The notes beneath the pieces were generated by a model. It saw only the letters and a program-made list of their open reading frames with translations. It ran no database searches and was not told the origin of the DNA. Of a stretch of DNA of 33,407 nt, positions 1 to 7,064 are shown in pieces; positions within the stretch are counted from its first letter, which is position 1; each line of letters starts with the position of its first letter. The translations under genes were made by a program, and so were the position numbers. The stretch comes from JBBKWQ01 sp037969115 (GTDB lineage Bacteria; Actinomycetota; Acidimicrobiia; Acidimicrobiales; Ilumatobacteraceae), in assembly GCA_037969115.1 (NCBI GenBank), contig JBBKWQ010000026.1, positions 1-33,407 of the forward strand, written 5' to 3'.

Positions 1-113
1 CGATGTTGGTGGAGTTGGGGAAGCCGATCGCGATGGATGAGGGATTGCGTTTCGCGATCCGTGAGGGTGGCCGTACCGTGGGTGCAGGCCGCGTCATCAA
101 CATCATCAAATAA
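1..113 (+). CDS. tuf: Elongation factor Tu, C-terminal end (partial)
   Basis: Only the last 36 complete codons are present, read from base 3 to the TAA at 111-113; the gene begins before the window. The peptide shows the family-typical EF-Tu tail: an ELGKPIAMDEGLRFAIREGG stretch followed by RTVGAGRV and a short lysine-ending terminus. This is part of domain III, which contacts aminoacyl-tRNA and EF-Ts. EF-Tu delivers aminoacyl-tRNA to the ribosome in the cytoplasm. It lies 49 bp upstream of rpsJ on the same strand, consistent with the end of a str operon (rpsL-rpsG-fusA-tuf). The identification is firm despite the short length. Confidence 0.96.
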   Translation, partial: MLVELGKPIAMDEGLRFAIREGGRTVGAGRVINIIK

Positions 114-162
114 TTCCGACGAACGACGACGAATTCTTACGACTGAAACGAATCGAGACAGC

Positions 163-477
163 ATGGCCCAGAACATCCGTATCCGACTGAAGGCGTTCGA
201 TCATGAGATCATCGATCAGTCGACCAAGAAGATCGTCGAAACCGTCAACCGGACCGACGCCACCATTCGTGGCCCGATCCCGTTGCCGACCGACAAGCAC
301 CGCTACACGGTCATCCGTGGACCGCACGTCGACAAGGACTCGCGTGAGCACTTCGAAATGCGAATCCACAAGCGGTTGATCGACATCGTCAACCCCAACG
401 CCAAGACGATCGACAGCCTGCAGCGCATCGAGTTGCCGGCCGGCGTCGACATCGAGATCAAGATCCAGGCCAACTGA
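163..477 (+). CDS. rpsJ: 30S ribosomal protein S10
   Basis: The 104-residue product has the usual S10 length and motifs: an N-terminal IRIRLKAFDH strand, a GPIPLP segment near residue 38, YTVIRGPHVDKDSREHFEMR in the middle, and a C-terminal LPAGVDIEIKI strand. S10 is part of the 30S head and also the NusE subunit of antitermination complexes. The ATG at 163 is chosen because the conserved protein begins there; the open frame extends upstream into tuf without homology. There is no strong Shine-Dalgarno, so translation may be coupled to tuf. In most bacteria rpsJ heads the S10 operon and is followed by rplC; here a hairpin and an opposite-strand gene follow. Confidence 0.98.
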   Translation: MAQNIRIRLKAFDHEIIDQSTKKIVETVNRTDATIRGPIPLPTDKHRYTVIRGPHVDKDSREHFEMRIHKRLIDIVNPNAKTIDSLQRIELPAGVDIEIKIQAN

Positions 478-516
478 GCTCAGATCGAGTCGTGCGCTCG
501 TCGCACATGAACTGAC

Positions 517-545
517 AACGCCGGCGGACCCAGTCCGCCGGCGTT
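517..545. terminator. Strong hairpin terminator after rpsJ
   Basis: A perfect 13-bp inverted repeat (AACGCCGGCGGAC and its complement) encloses a 3-nt loop. It sits 39 bp after the rpsJ stop and 27 bp beyond the stop of the opposite-strand gene, so it could terminate both. No T-run follows, as is common for GC-rich actinobacterial terminators. Confidence 0.8.
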
Positions 546-572
546 GCTCGTTGCAGCTCGGTTGTCGTCGGC

Positions 573-1130
573 TCAGACGGCGCGGCCGAGGAACGCCGCC
601 AGTTGGTCTGCGACAGGGGCGTCGTCGGCGGCCTGCTGCTCGGGCCCGAACGGTGCACCTTCCGGTCCGCGGAAGCTGTCCTGGATCGACTTCTGTGATT
701 GCTGGAGAATGCCGGTGGCGAGCTCTGGAGCGAGGTCGGTCGATTGCCCGGTCGCCTTCGCGAGGTCCCAACCGTGCTGGAAGGTGTCGGTCGTGGCGAG
801 TCCGAGCAGCGCCGCCCCAGGCATCTCTCCGAACGGCAGCGTGAACATCTTCTGCATCACGCCCTCCTCCGAGAACGCGGCCACCGCCTTGGTGCTGGCT
901 TCATCGAACGCCGACACGTAGTCACCTGCCGCGTAATCGCTGTCTGCACCGACCGGCGGCGTGCCGGACAACCCGGCGAGAAAGAAGTGCTGGCCGCCCA
1001 CGATGTGATTGATCAGCTGTGCGACGGTCCAGGACGCACACGGCGTCGCGTCGCTGAGCTGGGAGTCGGTCACGTTCTCGAGTACCGAGCGGGTCGAGGC
1101 TATGGCTTGTTCATACGGCTGTGTTGACAT
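573..1130 (-). CDS. TIGR03086-family (DinB/mycothiol-enzyme fold) metal-binding protein
   Basis: The 185-residue protein fits the actinobacterial TIGR03086 family: an N-terminal four-helix region with ATPCASWTVAQLINHIVGGQ (His about residue 42), a second conserved histidine in TFQHGWDLAKATGQ, and a C-terminal FGPEQQA segment. Members resemble mycothiol-dependent maleylpyruvate isomerase and DinB proteins and bind a divalent metal through histidines; the substrate is usually unknown. The ATG at 1130 is supported by a TAGAGT hexamer exactly 6 nt upstream, so the transcript is probably leaderless. It is convergent with rpsJ and divergent from the mod operon. No catalytic role can be assigned beyond family membership. 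Confidence 0.85.
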   Translation of the reverse strand: MSTQPYEQAIASTRSVLENVTDSQLSDATPCASWTVAQLINHIVGGQHFFLAGLSGTPPVGADSDYAAGDYVSAFDEASTKAVAAFSEEGVMQKMFTLPFGEMPGAALLGLATTDTFQHGWDLAKATGQSTDLAPELATGILQQSQKSIQDSFRGPEGAPFGPEQQAADDAPVADQLAAFLGRAV

Positions 1131-1142
1131 GGGGTCACTCTA
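1131..1142 (-). promoter_or_regulatory. Leaderless promoter -10 for the TIGR03086 gene
   Basis: On the minus strand TAGAGT (1142-1137) is followed by six bases and then the ATG at 1130. This matches the window-wide TANNNT-N6-start pattern. Confidence 0.65.
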
Positions 1143-1200
1143 GGCGACGTCGATGAAGGCGTTGCCCGGCGATCTCGGGAAGCGATCGCGATCAGGGGCC

Positions 1201-1212
1201 TAGATTGGGGCC
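1201..1212 (+). promoter_or_regulatory. Promoter -10 of the mod operon
   Basis: TAGATT at 1201-1206 plus six bases leads to an ATG at 1213. The predicted transcription start is therefore that ATG, which opens a 15-codon reading frame rather than modA itself. Confidence 0.55.
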
Positions 1213-1260
1213 ATGAGTGATGACGCGAATTCTCGCGCGGTGCCGGGCCTATCTCATTGA
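1213..1260 (+). CDS. Possible 15-codon leader peptide upstream of modA
   Basis: An ATG placed at the predicted leaderless start opens MSDDANSRAVPGLSH followed by TGA. The stop lies 22 bp before the preferred modA start and the frame differs from modA. It could be a translated leader that feeds ribosomes to modA, or a chance frame at a 5' end. There is no known family for the peptide. Confidence 0.25.
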   Translation: MSDDANSRAVPGLSH

Positions 1261-1282
1261 TCACGACTGCGCTCATCGCACG

Positions 1283-2038
1283 ATGACCCGGCGCCTCGTC
1301 GCACTGGTGGCGATCATCGTGCTCGCTGCGTGTTCGCAGGCGGACGAATCCGGCGAGGCGGTGACGTCACGCATCGACGTGTTCGCAGCGTCGTCGCTGA
1401 CTGACGTGTTCGCCGACCTCGAAAGTGGCTTCGAGACTCAGCGCCCCGAGGTCGACATCCGACTGAACCTGGCGGGCAGTTCGGCTCTGCGGGAACAGAT
1501 TCGTGAGGGCGCGCCCGCCGATGTGTTCGCTTCGGCGAGCGAATCGGTGATGGCAGAATTGGTCGAGAGCGGGCATATCGCGGGGAATCCGTCGGTTTTC
1601 GCTCGCAACCGGCTCGCGATCGCGGTGCCGGCCGGTAATCCCGCCGAAGTCACGGGCCTCGCCGACTTCGGAAGGGCTGAGCTGCTGATCGGATTGTGCG
1701 CGGTTGGAGTGCCCTGTGGTGACTTCGCGCGCGATGCGCTCCACCGGGCCGGCGTGACACCCTCTCTCGATACCAACGAACCCGATGTGCGCGCATTGCT
1801 CACCAAGGTCGCGTCAGGCGAACTCGACGCCGGCATCGTGTATTCGACCGATGTTCGAGTCGGCGGCGCCGAGGTGGAAGGCATCGAGATCTCCGATGAC
1901 GTCAACGAGATGGTCCCGTACCCGATCGCGGTGACGACGGAGGCCGCTCGTCCGTCGGATGCCGAGGCGTTCGTGGCGTACATCCTTTCGCCCGACGGTC
2001 AGGCGACCATCGTCCGGCACGGGTTCGAGCCGGCATGA
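1283..2038 (+). CDS. modA: Molybdate ABC transporter substrate-binding lipoprotein ModA
   Basis: The protein binds molybdate (or tungstate) outside the membrane and hands it to ModBC. From the ATG at 1283 it is 251 residues with a short hydrophobic signal ending in a lipobox (VLAAC, Cys17). The mature part carries ModA hallmarks: VFAASSLTDVFADLE, an AGSSALREQI oxyanion-binding loop, APADVFASAS and a late ELDAGIVYSTD stretch. In-frame starts at GTG 1217 and ATG 1220 exist, but they would put about 20 polar residues before the signal, so 1283 is preferred. The stop overlaps modB by ATGA. Start choice is the only real uncertainty; the promoter points to 1213. Confidence 0.93.
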   Translation: MTRRLVALVAIIVLAACSQADESGEAVTSRIDVFAASSLTDVFADLESGFETQRPEVDIRLNLAGSSALREQIREGAPADVFASASESVMAELVESGHIAGNPSVFARNRLAIAVPAGNPAEVTGLADFGRAELLIGLCAVGVPCGDFARDALHRAGVTPSLDTNEPDVRALLTKVASGELDAGIVYSTDVRVGGAEVEGIEISDDVNEMVPYPIAVTTEAARPSDAEAFVAYILSPDGQATIVRHGFEPA

Positions 2039-2844
2039 CCGAGGGCGTTGAACGACGTCATCTCCGCCAGCGTCCACCGCTGGTGTTGGTGGTCCTGGCC
2101 ATCGTCGGTGCGGCCCTGTTCATCGTGCCCCTGATCGGTCTGCTTGCACGGACGCCGTGGCGCGATCTGCCCGACTTGATTCGCGACGACGTCGTCATCG
2201 ACGCCATCAGGCTGTCGTTGATCACGTCGGTCGCTGCGGCATCGGCATCGTTCGTGTTGGGCCTGCCGCTCGCGTGGGTGCTCAGTCGGGTCGAGTTCCC
2301 TGGGAAGCGGGTCGTCCGTGCGCTGGTGACCTTGCCGATGGTGCTGCCTCCGGTGGTGGGTGGCGCAGCGTTGTTGTTCGCATTGGGGCGACGTGGGCTG
2401 ATCGGCGAACCGATCTACGACGCCACCTCGTTCCTCCTCCCGTTCTCTCTCTGGGGCGTCATCGTGGCCAACACCTTCGTCGCCATGCCGTTCCTCGTGA
2501 TCACTGTGGAGGGAGCGCTCGACAACGTCGACCGCAGGTACGAAGCCGCCGCCGCATCGTTGGGAGCGTCTCGACTGGCCGTCTTCCGTCGGGTCACGTT
2601 GCCGATGATCGCGCCGTCGTTGCGCGCCGGCATCGTGCTGGCATGGGCGCGTGCATTGGGCGAGTTCGGCGCGACGATCACGTTTGCCGGAAACCTGCAA
2701 GGGCGCACCCAGACCTTGCCGCTCTCTGTGTTCGTGGCGCTCGAGACCGATCGCGACACAGCGGTCGCCATCAGCCTCGTCTTGGTCGCGATCTCACTGG
2801 CCGTCCTGCTCACGCTTCGCAATCGCTGGTGGGCTCGGTCATGA
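2035..2844 (+). CDS. modB: Molybdate ABC transporter permease ModB
   Basis: A 269-residue integral membrane permease with about six hydrophobic segments: a strong one near residues 16-38, others across 60-135, and a last one near 245-262. The cytoplasmic EAA loop that contacts the ATPase is visible as AAASLGASRLAVFRRVTLP around residues 181-199, followed by ALGEFGATITFAGN, typical of ModB/CysT-type permeases. It translocates molybdate across the cytoplasmic membrane together with ModC. The ATG overlaps the modA stop (ATGA) and its own stop overlaps modC in the same way, showing tight translational coupling. Confidence 0.95.
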   Translation: MTEGVERRHLRQRPPLVLVVLAIVGAALFIVPLIGLLARTPWRDLPDLIRDDVVIDAIRLSLITSVAAASASFVLGLPLAWVLSRVEFPGKRVVRALVTLPMVLPPVVGGAALLFALGRRGLIGEPIYDATSFLLPFSLWGVIVANTFVAMPFLVITVEGALDNVDRRYEAAAASLGASRLAVFRRVTLPMIAPSLRAGIVLAWARALGEFGATITFAGNLQGRTQTLPLSVFVALETDRDTAVAISLVLVAISLAVLLTLRNRWWARS

Positions 2845-3902
2845 CACTCGAAGCGCATCTACGTGTGCGCCGCAGCGCTCGGTTCACGCTCGACATCGAG
2901 CTCGCCATCGAGCCGGGAACCACTGCCGCACTCATCGGCCCGAACGGCGCGGGAAAATCGACGACCGTCGAAGCGATTGCGGGAATTGTCCCGATCGATG
3001 CAGGCCACATTTCGCTGAATGGACGAGTGCTCGACGATGCGACGGCCGGAGTGTTCGTGCCGCCCGATCGTCGGCGGCTCGGCATCGTGTTCCAGAGCTA
3101 CCTGTTGTTCGACCATCTCGACGTGCTCGACAACATCGCGTTCGGGCCGGTCAGTCGCGGCGTTGCCAAGCGCGACGCGCGCGCCGTGGCCCACCGGTGG
3201 GTCGACGAGTTCGAACTCAACGGACTCGAACGGCGGCGGCCGCCGGAACTCTCGGGAGGGCAGGCCCAACGGGTGGCATTGGCACGCGCCCTCGCAGCCG
3301 AGCCCGACCTGCTGCTCCTCGACGAACCACTCGCGGCCCTCGATGTGTCGACCCACGCCCAACTGCGCCGGTTCCTCACGAGCCACCTCGCCGACTACTC
3401 CGGTCCACGGCTTCTGATCACCCACGACCCCACCGATGCGTTCCTGTTGGCCGACCAGATCTTCGTCCTCGAAGACGGTCGGATCAGCCAGCATGGAACG
3501 GCGAACGACATCCGGCGACATCCGGCGACGCCATATGTGGCGGCGTTGACCGGCACGAACCTGTTGACCGGCACGAACGAGGCAGGGATGTTGACGCTCG
3601 ACGGCCTGCCCGTCGCGCTCCAGACATCCGACACGGCAACGGGAGGGCGCGTCATCGTCACGGTTCATCCACGCGCGATCGCTCTCCACAACGAACAGCC
3701 GCACGGCAGTCCACGAAACGCGTGGCTCACTGTCGTCGCCGGGCTCGAACCGCTCGGTGAGACGACACGCGTCCAACTCGGCGACCCGCTCCCACTCGCG
3801 GCAGACATCACCCCGAAGGCCGCTGTCGGTCTCGGTTTGCGAGTCGGGGAACCGGTCTGGGCGTCCGTCAAGGCGACCGAGGTCACGGTGAGTTCGGAGT
3901 AG
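2841..3902 (+). CDS. modC: Molybdate ABC transporter ATP-binding protein ModC
   Basis: The 353-residue ATPase powers molybdate import with ModB. Visible motifs are Walker A GPNGAGKS (33-40), Q-loop FQS (about 84-86), signature LSGGQ (137-141), Walker B LLLLDEP (157-163) and the switch ITHD (about 194-197). The last 120 or so residues form the regulatory/TOBE part typical of ModC (VVAGLEPLGETTRVQL). The ATG is fixed by the ATGA overlap with modB. Two short in-frame duplications lie at 3509-3532 (GACATCCGGC twice) and about 3548-3580 (TTGACCGGCACGAAC twice, 18 bp apart), in the linker between the ATPase and C-terminal domains. The next gene starts 25 bp downstream with its own promoter. Confidence 0.95.
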   Translation: MTLEAHLRVRRSARFTLDIELAIEPGTTAALIGPNGAGKSTTVEAIAGIVPIDAGHISLNGRVLDDATAGVFVPPDRRRLGIVFQSYLLFDHLDVLDNIAFGPVSRGVAKRDARAVAHRWVDEFELNGLERRRPPELSGGQAQRVALARALAAEPDLLLLDEPLAALDVSTHAQLRRFLTSHLADYSGPRLLITHDPTDAFLLADQIFVLEDGRISQHGTANDIRRHPATPYVAALTGTNLLTGTNEAGMLTLDGLPVALQTSDTATGGRVIVTVHPRAIALHNEQPHGSPRNAWLTVVAGLEPLGETTRVQLGDPLPLAADITPKAAVGLGLRVGEPVWASVKATEVTVSSE

Positions 3903-3915
3903 CGCTTTCGGTTCG

Positions 3916-3927
3916 TATGCTTCCTCC
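3916..3927 (+). promoter_or_regulatory. Leaderless promoter -10 for the alpha/beta hydrolase
   Basis: TATGCT (3916-3921) followed by six bases leads directly to the GTG at 3928. Confidence 0.65.
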
Positions 3928-4806
3928 GTGGCACAGATCGACGCGAACGGAATCAACATCGAATATGACGACCGGGGGAGTGGAGAACCGCTCCTGATGG
4001 TGATGGGTCTGGGCGGTCAACTCGTCGACTGGCCCGACGACTTCGTCGACGTGTTCGTCGAGCGCGGCTTTCGTGTGATCCGGTTCGACAACCGCGACAT
4101 TGGCCTGTCGACCGCATTTCACTGGAAACCGATCGGCACCGTTCGGCTCGCGTTGAGCCGTCTGTTCCGTCGTACACCGAAATCCGGCTATCAGATCTCG
4201 GACATGGCCGACGATGCCGCCGGTTTGCTCGACGCGATCGGCGTCGATTCCGCCCACGTGATCGGCGTGTCGATGGGCGCGATGATCGGCCAGGCCCTCG
4301 CCATTCAACACCCGACCAAGGTTCGGAGTCTCACGTCGATCATGTCGAACACCGGGGACGGCAAGGCCGGCCGAACATCGGCAAAGTTGCTCGCCAAGAT
4401 GGTGCGCTTGCCGGCGCCGGAGCCCGAGACGGCGGTCGATCAGGCTGTTCAGATCGGTCGATACATCGCCGGCGCCGAATTCGACGAGCGTCGTTTCCGG
4501 GAGCAGGCCGATGTGAGCTTCCGACGCAGTTTCAGGCCGGCGGGAGTTGCCCGCCAACTCAACGCCATCATCGCGAGCCCGGATCGTACGTCGCAGTTGG
4601 CAACGGTGGCGGCTCCAACGCTGGTGGTGCACGGGCTGATGGATGATTTGGTGCTCCCCAGCGGTGGTCTCGCGACTGCTGCTGCCATATCGGGTTCGCG
4701 CCTGTTGATGTTTCCCGACATGGGCCACGACCTACCCCGGGCGCGGTGGGCTGAACTGGCCGACGCAGTGCGGATCAACGCCGACCGCGCAGCGGTCACC
4801 GTCTGA
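3928..4806 (+). CDS. Alpha/beta-fold hydrolase
   Basis: This 292-residue protein has the alpha/beta-hydrolase layout: a DRGSGEPLLMVMGLGG oxyanion region near residues 15-30, IRFDNRDIGLS near 51-61, the nucleophile elbow GVSMGA with Ser115, a TLVVHGLMDDLV segment carrying the acidic residue, and a C-terminal DMGHDLP with the catalytic histidine. Substrate is unknown; the family includes esterases, lactonases and haloperoxidase-like enzymes, and aclacinomycin-methylesterase-like annotations are common for this type. The start is a GTG chosen because TATGCT lies exactly 6 nt upstream and homology begins there. It follows modC by 25 bp but appears independently transcribed. A hairpin follows at 4833-4850. 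Confidence 0.88.
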   Translation: MAQIDANGINIEYDDRGSGEPLLMVMGLGGQLVDWPDDFVDVFVERGFRVIRFDNRDIGLSTAFHWKPIGTVRLALSRLFRRTPKSGYQISDMADDAAGLLDAIGVDSAHVIGVSMGAMIGQALAIQHPTKVRSLTSIMSNTGDGKAGRTSAKLLAKMVRLPAPEPETAVDQAVQIGRYIAGAEFDERRFREQADVSFRRSFRPAGVARQLNAIIASPDRTSQLATVAAPTLVVHGLMDDLVLPSGGLATAAAISGSRLLMFPDMGHDLPRARWAELADAVRINADRAAVTV

Positions 4807-4832
4807 ACCAAATGTGACGGGAGTCATGACGC

Positions 4833-4850
4833 GGCGGCGTTGTCGCCGCC
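4833..4850. terminator. Hairpin terminator after the alpha/beta hydrolase
   Basis: A 7-bp GGCGGCG/CGCCGCC stem with a TTGT loop lies 26 bp after the hydrolase stop and before the next gene. Confidence 0.65.
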
Positions 4851-4858
4851 TTCTGAAC

Positions 4859-4931
4859 CGATACAGTGATCATGCAACTGAATCGATACAGAACGATTCG
4901 ATGTCTCTCAGAAAGTTCGAACGATGCAACT
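4859..4931 (+). promoter_or_regulatory. Upstream region of the small gene/lacI unit with inverted and direct repeats
   Basis: An inverted repeat GAATCG-N8-CGATTC spans 4880-4899, a possible operator for the LacI-type regulator encoded at 5303. CGATACAG occurs twice (4859-4866, 4884-4891) and ATGCAACT twice (4872-4879, 4924-4931), suggesting a small local duplication. TACAGT at 4862-4867 or AAAGTT at 4912-4917 could be the -10; the second lies 6 nt before the ATG at 4924. Confidence 0.35.
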
Positions 4932-5259
4932 CGTCATCACCACCTATCTCGACCGCAATGCCGACGACTTCGAGTCCCGACTCGACCAGGTCGTGCCGGT
5001 CGCTCTCGACGCCGCTGCCGAGCGAGTCTCGACCCGAGCTCAGGCCGCCGTGACCACCCGATCGAGTCACGCGATGGTCGTCCGAGGCGGCCTCGACCTC
5101 CTCGAGGGAACCGAAGTGGCCTGGGAGGGGATCGACGGTCTCACCGCCGTTCGATTCGTCGTTCCCTGGGACGACTCCGACCACATCTCGGCCGACCGAC
5201 TGCTCGCGGCGAACCGTTTCGCTCAAACGTTCTCGTCGGCCATGCGCGCCGCCGCCTGA
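4924..5259 (+). CDS. Small protein of unknown function
   Basis: The 111-residue product is acidic and mostly alpha/beta in appearance, without a signal peptide, membrane segment or cysteines, so probably cytoplasmic. I do not recognise its family. Visible features are an N-terminal LVITTYLDRNADDFESRLD stretch, an arginine-rich middle (ERVSTRAQAAVTTRSSH), and a WEGIDGLTAVRFVVPWDD core. Third-position GC preference and a clean start support it as real. The ATG at 4924 has AAAGTT 6 nt upstream, a weak form of the local leaderless pattern. It lies 43 bp before the lacI-type gene on the same strand and might be expressed with it. Confidence 0.6.
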   Translation: MQLVITTYLDRNADDFESRLDQVVPVALDAAAERVSTRAQAAVTTRSSHAMVVRGGLDLLEGTEVAWEGIDGLTAVRFVVPWDDSDHISADRLLAANRFAQTFSSAMRAAA

Positions 5260-5290
5260 TCGCGATCTGCCCCACCCGGTCGGCCGCGGC

Positions 5291-5302
5291 AAGAATGGTG
5301 CG
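5291..5302 (+). promoter_or_regulatory. Candidate leaderless -10 for the LacI-family gene
   Basis: AAGAAT (5291-5296) is followed by six bases and the ATG at 5303. The same hexamer at the same spacing precedes hrpA, so it may be a variant of the TANNNT box. Confidence 0.4.
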
Positions 5303-6373
5303 ATGTCCGACCGGGTGACGTTGCAGACGATCGCGGATCACCTGGGCGTGTCGCGCACCACCATCTCCAACGCGTACAACCGGCCCGACCAACTCACCGT
5401 CGGACTGAGGTCGCAGATCATGGCCGCGGCAGACGAGTTGGGTTATCGCGGCCCGAGCGCAGCTGGTCGAATGCTCCGCACGGGTCGGATCGGCACGATC
5501 GGGCTCGTCTTCACCGCCGACCTAAAATATGTCTTCTCCGACCCGGACACGGCGTTGTTCATGCGCGGTGTCGCACAGGCGAGTGCGTCGGCGAGGACGG
5601 GGCTCACGCTGCTCCCTGCCCCACCCGGCGTGGCGATCGAGGCCACCGCGCTCGGCACGGCGCCGGTCGATGGCTACATCGTTTACTCCGTGTCCGACGC
5701 TCACCCGGCGATCGGGGCCGTTCTCGAGCGGAACGTGCCGGTCGTGATCGTCGACGAACCAGACCTGGGCACCCGAACGTCGTTCGTCGGAATCGATGAC
5801 CGGGCGGGAGCGCACATCGCGGCTCGACACGTGGTCGGGCTCGGGCACACCGCCGTCGGCGTGATCGTCGACCGCCTGAGCGACGAGCCGGAACGACGAC
5901 CAGTGCCGTCTCGGTCGTGGCCCGCGTCGACCATTCGGATCGCTCGCGCCCGCCTCGACGGCTACCGCGAGGCGTTGTCGGCCGGCGGCATCGACACCAC
6001 CGACGTTCCGATTTGGGAGGCGGGGGGAAACGACCCAGACTCCGGGCGCCGCGCGGCGCTCGAACTCCTGCACGCCCATCCCGAGCTCACGGCTGTGTTG
6101 TGCACCACCGATCAGGTCGCCATCGGTGCAGCAGAGGCGGGGGTCTCGATCGGTCGCAGCGTGCCGGAGGACCTCACGGTGGTGGGTTTCGACGACATTC
6201 CGAGGGCTTCGACGTGCTCTCCTGCACTCACCACGATCCGGCAGCCACTCGTCGACAAAGGGCGTCTCGCCACCGAGTTGCTGATGGCGCAGATCGGCGA
6301 CGGAGTGGTGCAACGGGTCGAGCTGCCCATCGAATTGGTCGTTCGTGAATCGTCGGGACCGGTTCGCTCGTGA
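5303..6373 (+). CDS. LacI-family transcriptional regulator
   Basis: The 356-residue protein has an N-terminal LacI helix-turn-helix and hinge (VTLQTIADHLGVSRTTISNA, residues 5-24; hinge to about 60) and a periplasmic-binding-protein-like sensor domain, ending in VVGFDDIPRAS and LTTIRQPLVDKG, the usual effector-domain signatures. It should bind DNA as a dimer and respond to a small ligand, classically a sugar or nucleoside, although LacI proteins beside lipid genes respond to other compounds. Its stop overlaps the GTG of the membrane hydroxylase at 6370 (GTGA), so the two are co-translated. An inverted repeat at 4880-4899 is a candidate operator. Confidence 0.9.
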   Translation: MSDRVTLQTIADHLGVSRTTISNAYNRPDQLTVGLRSQIMAAADELGYRGPSAAGRMLRTGRIGTIGLVFTADLKYVFSDPDTALFMRGVAQASASARTGLTLLPAPPGVAIEATALGTAPVDGYIVYSVSDAHPAIGAVLERNVPVVIVDEPDLGTRTSFVGIDDRAGAHIAARHVVGLGHTAVGVIVDRLSDEPERRPVPSRSWPASTIRIARARLDGYREALSAGGIDTTDVPIWEAGGNDPDSGRRAALELLHAHPELTAVLCTTDQVAIGAAEAGVSIGRSVPEDLTVVGFDDIPRASTCSPALTTIRQPLVDKGRLATELLMAQIGDGVVQRVELPIELVVRESSGPVRS

Positions 6374-7050
6374 CCGAGCGGGCCGACGCGCTCCGCACGA
6401 AGCGTGAGATCGCCGTGGCCTTCATCGGCCGAGGATCGCCACGGATCCTGTCGTCGCTCGTGGTCGTCGGGCTGGCGAGCCGGGTCGCGATCGGGAGGTG
6501 GGGCTGGGCCGACGTGGCGGTGGTGGCGCTCACCATCATTGCTGTCGGTTTCGTCGAGTGGTACCTCCATCGGTTCGTGCTGCACGCGGCTCCCGACGCC
6601 TGGATGTCGCGCACGCTGGGTACCGGGAACGGTCACCGAGAACATCACCTCGATCCTCCGGAACTCGATTGGTTGCTGCTTCGCGCCGTCGATGCCGCCG
6701 TGTTCGCCGCGATGATCGCCGCGTTCACGTCGCTCTGGGCGATCCCCGTCGTGTGGCTGTTCGCACAAGTATTGACCGTCGAAGCGGTTGCAGCCCCGGT
6801 GATCACGGCGATCGTCGTTGCTCATCTGGCCCTTGCCCACTACGAGTGGACGCACCTCCTCGCGCACACCAGCTATCGACCGCGCACACGCTTCTATCGG
6901 CGTCTGAGTATGAACCATCGCCTGCACCATTTCCGCAACGAGCGCTACTGGCTCGGGATCACCTCGAACCTCGGAGATCGTGTCCTCGGAACGTACCCGA
7001 CGACCAAGAGCGACGTGCCGCTGAGCGACACGGCACGCACGCTGGTGTAG
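6370..7050 (+). CDS. Fatty-acid-hydroxylase / sterol-desaturase-type membrane protein
   Basis: The 226-residue protein carries the eight-histidine di-iron signature of the membrane hydroxylase superfamily: HRFVLH (about residue 62), HREHH (about 89-93), a middle histidine-rich stretch (HLALAHYEWTHLLAH) and HRLHH (about 186-190). Hydrophobic segments surround these, consistent with a membrane enzyme with cytoplasmic iron ligands. It would use O2 to hydroxylate or desaturate a lipid, carotenoid or sterol-like substrate; the specific substrate cannot be read. The GTG start overlaps the regulator's stop by 4 nt (GTGA), implying co-translation and possibly control by that regulator. It converges on the acyl-CoA dehydrogenase with 14 bp between stops. 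Confidence 0.85.
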   Translation: MTERADALRTKREIAVAFIGRGSPRILSSLVVVGLASRVAIGRWGWADVAVVALTIIAVGFVEWYLHRFVLHAAPDAWMSRTLGTGNGHREHHLDPPELDWLLLRAVDAAVFAAMIAAFTSLWAIPVVWLFAQVLTVEAVAAPVITAIVVAHLALAHYEWTHLLAHTSYRPRTRFYRRLSMNHRLHHFRNERYWLGITSNLGDRVLGTYPTTKSDVPLSDTARTLV

Positions 7051-7064
7051 GGCGAGTGCCGCGA

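Noticed and set aside
106..771. Long minus-strand open frame opposite rpsJ
   Set aside because: It runs antisense through rpsJ and the TIGR03086 gene, is arginine-rich and has no domain; it is a GC-skew shadow.
2157..2840. N-terminal extension of the modC frame through modB
   Set aside because: The stretch is arginine-rich shadow of modB; the conserved ModC protein begins at the ATG at 2841.
4866..5318. Plus-strand frame starting at an ATG near 4866-4872
   Set aside because: It has low-complexity Arg/Pro composition and overlaps the better small gene at 4924 in another frame.
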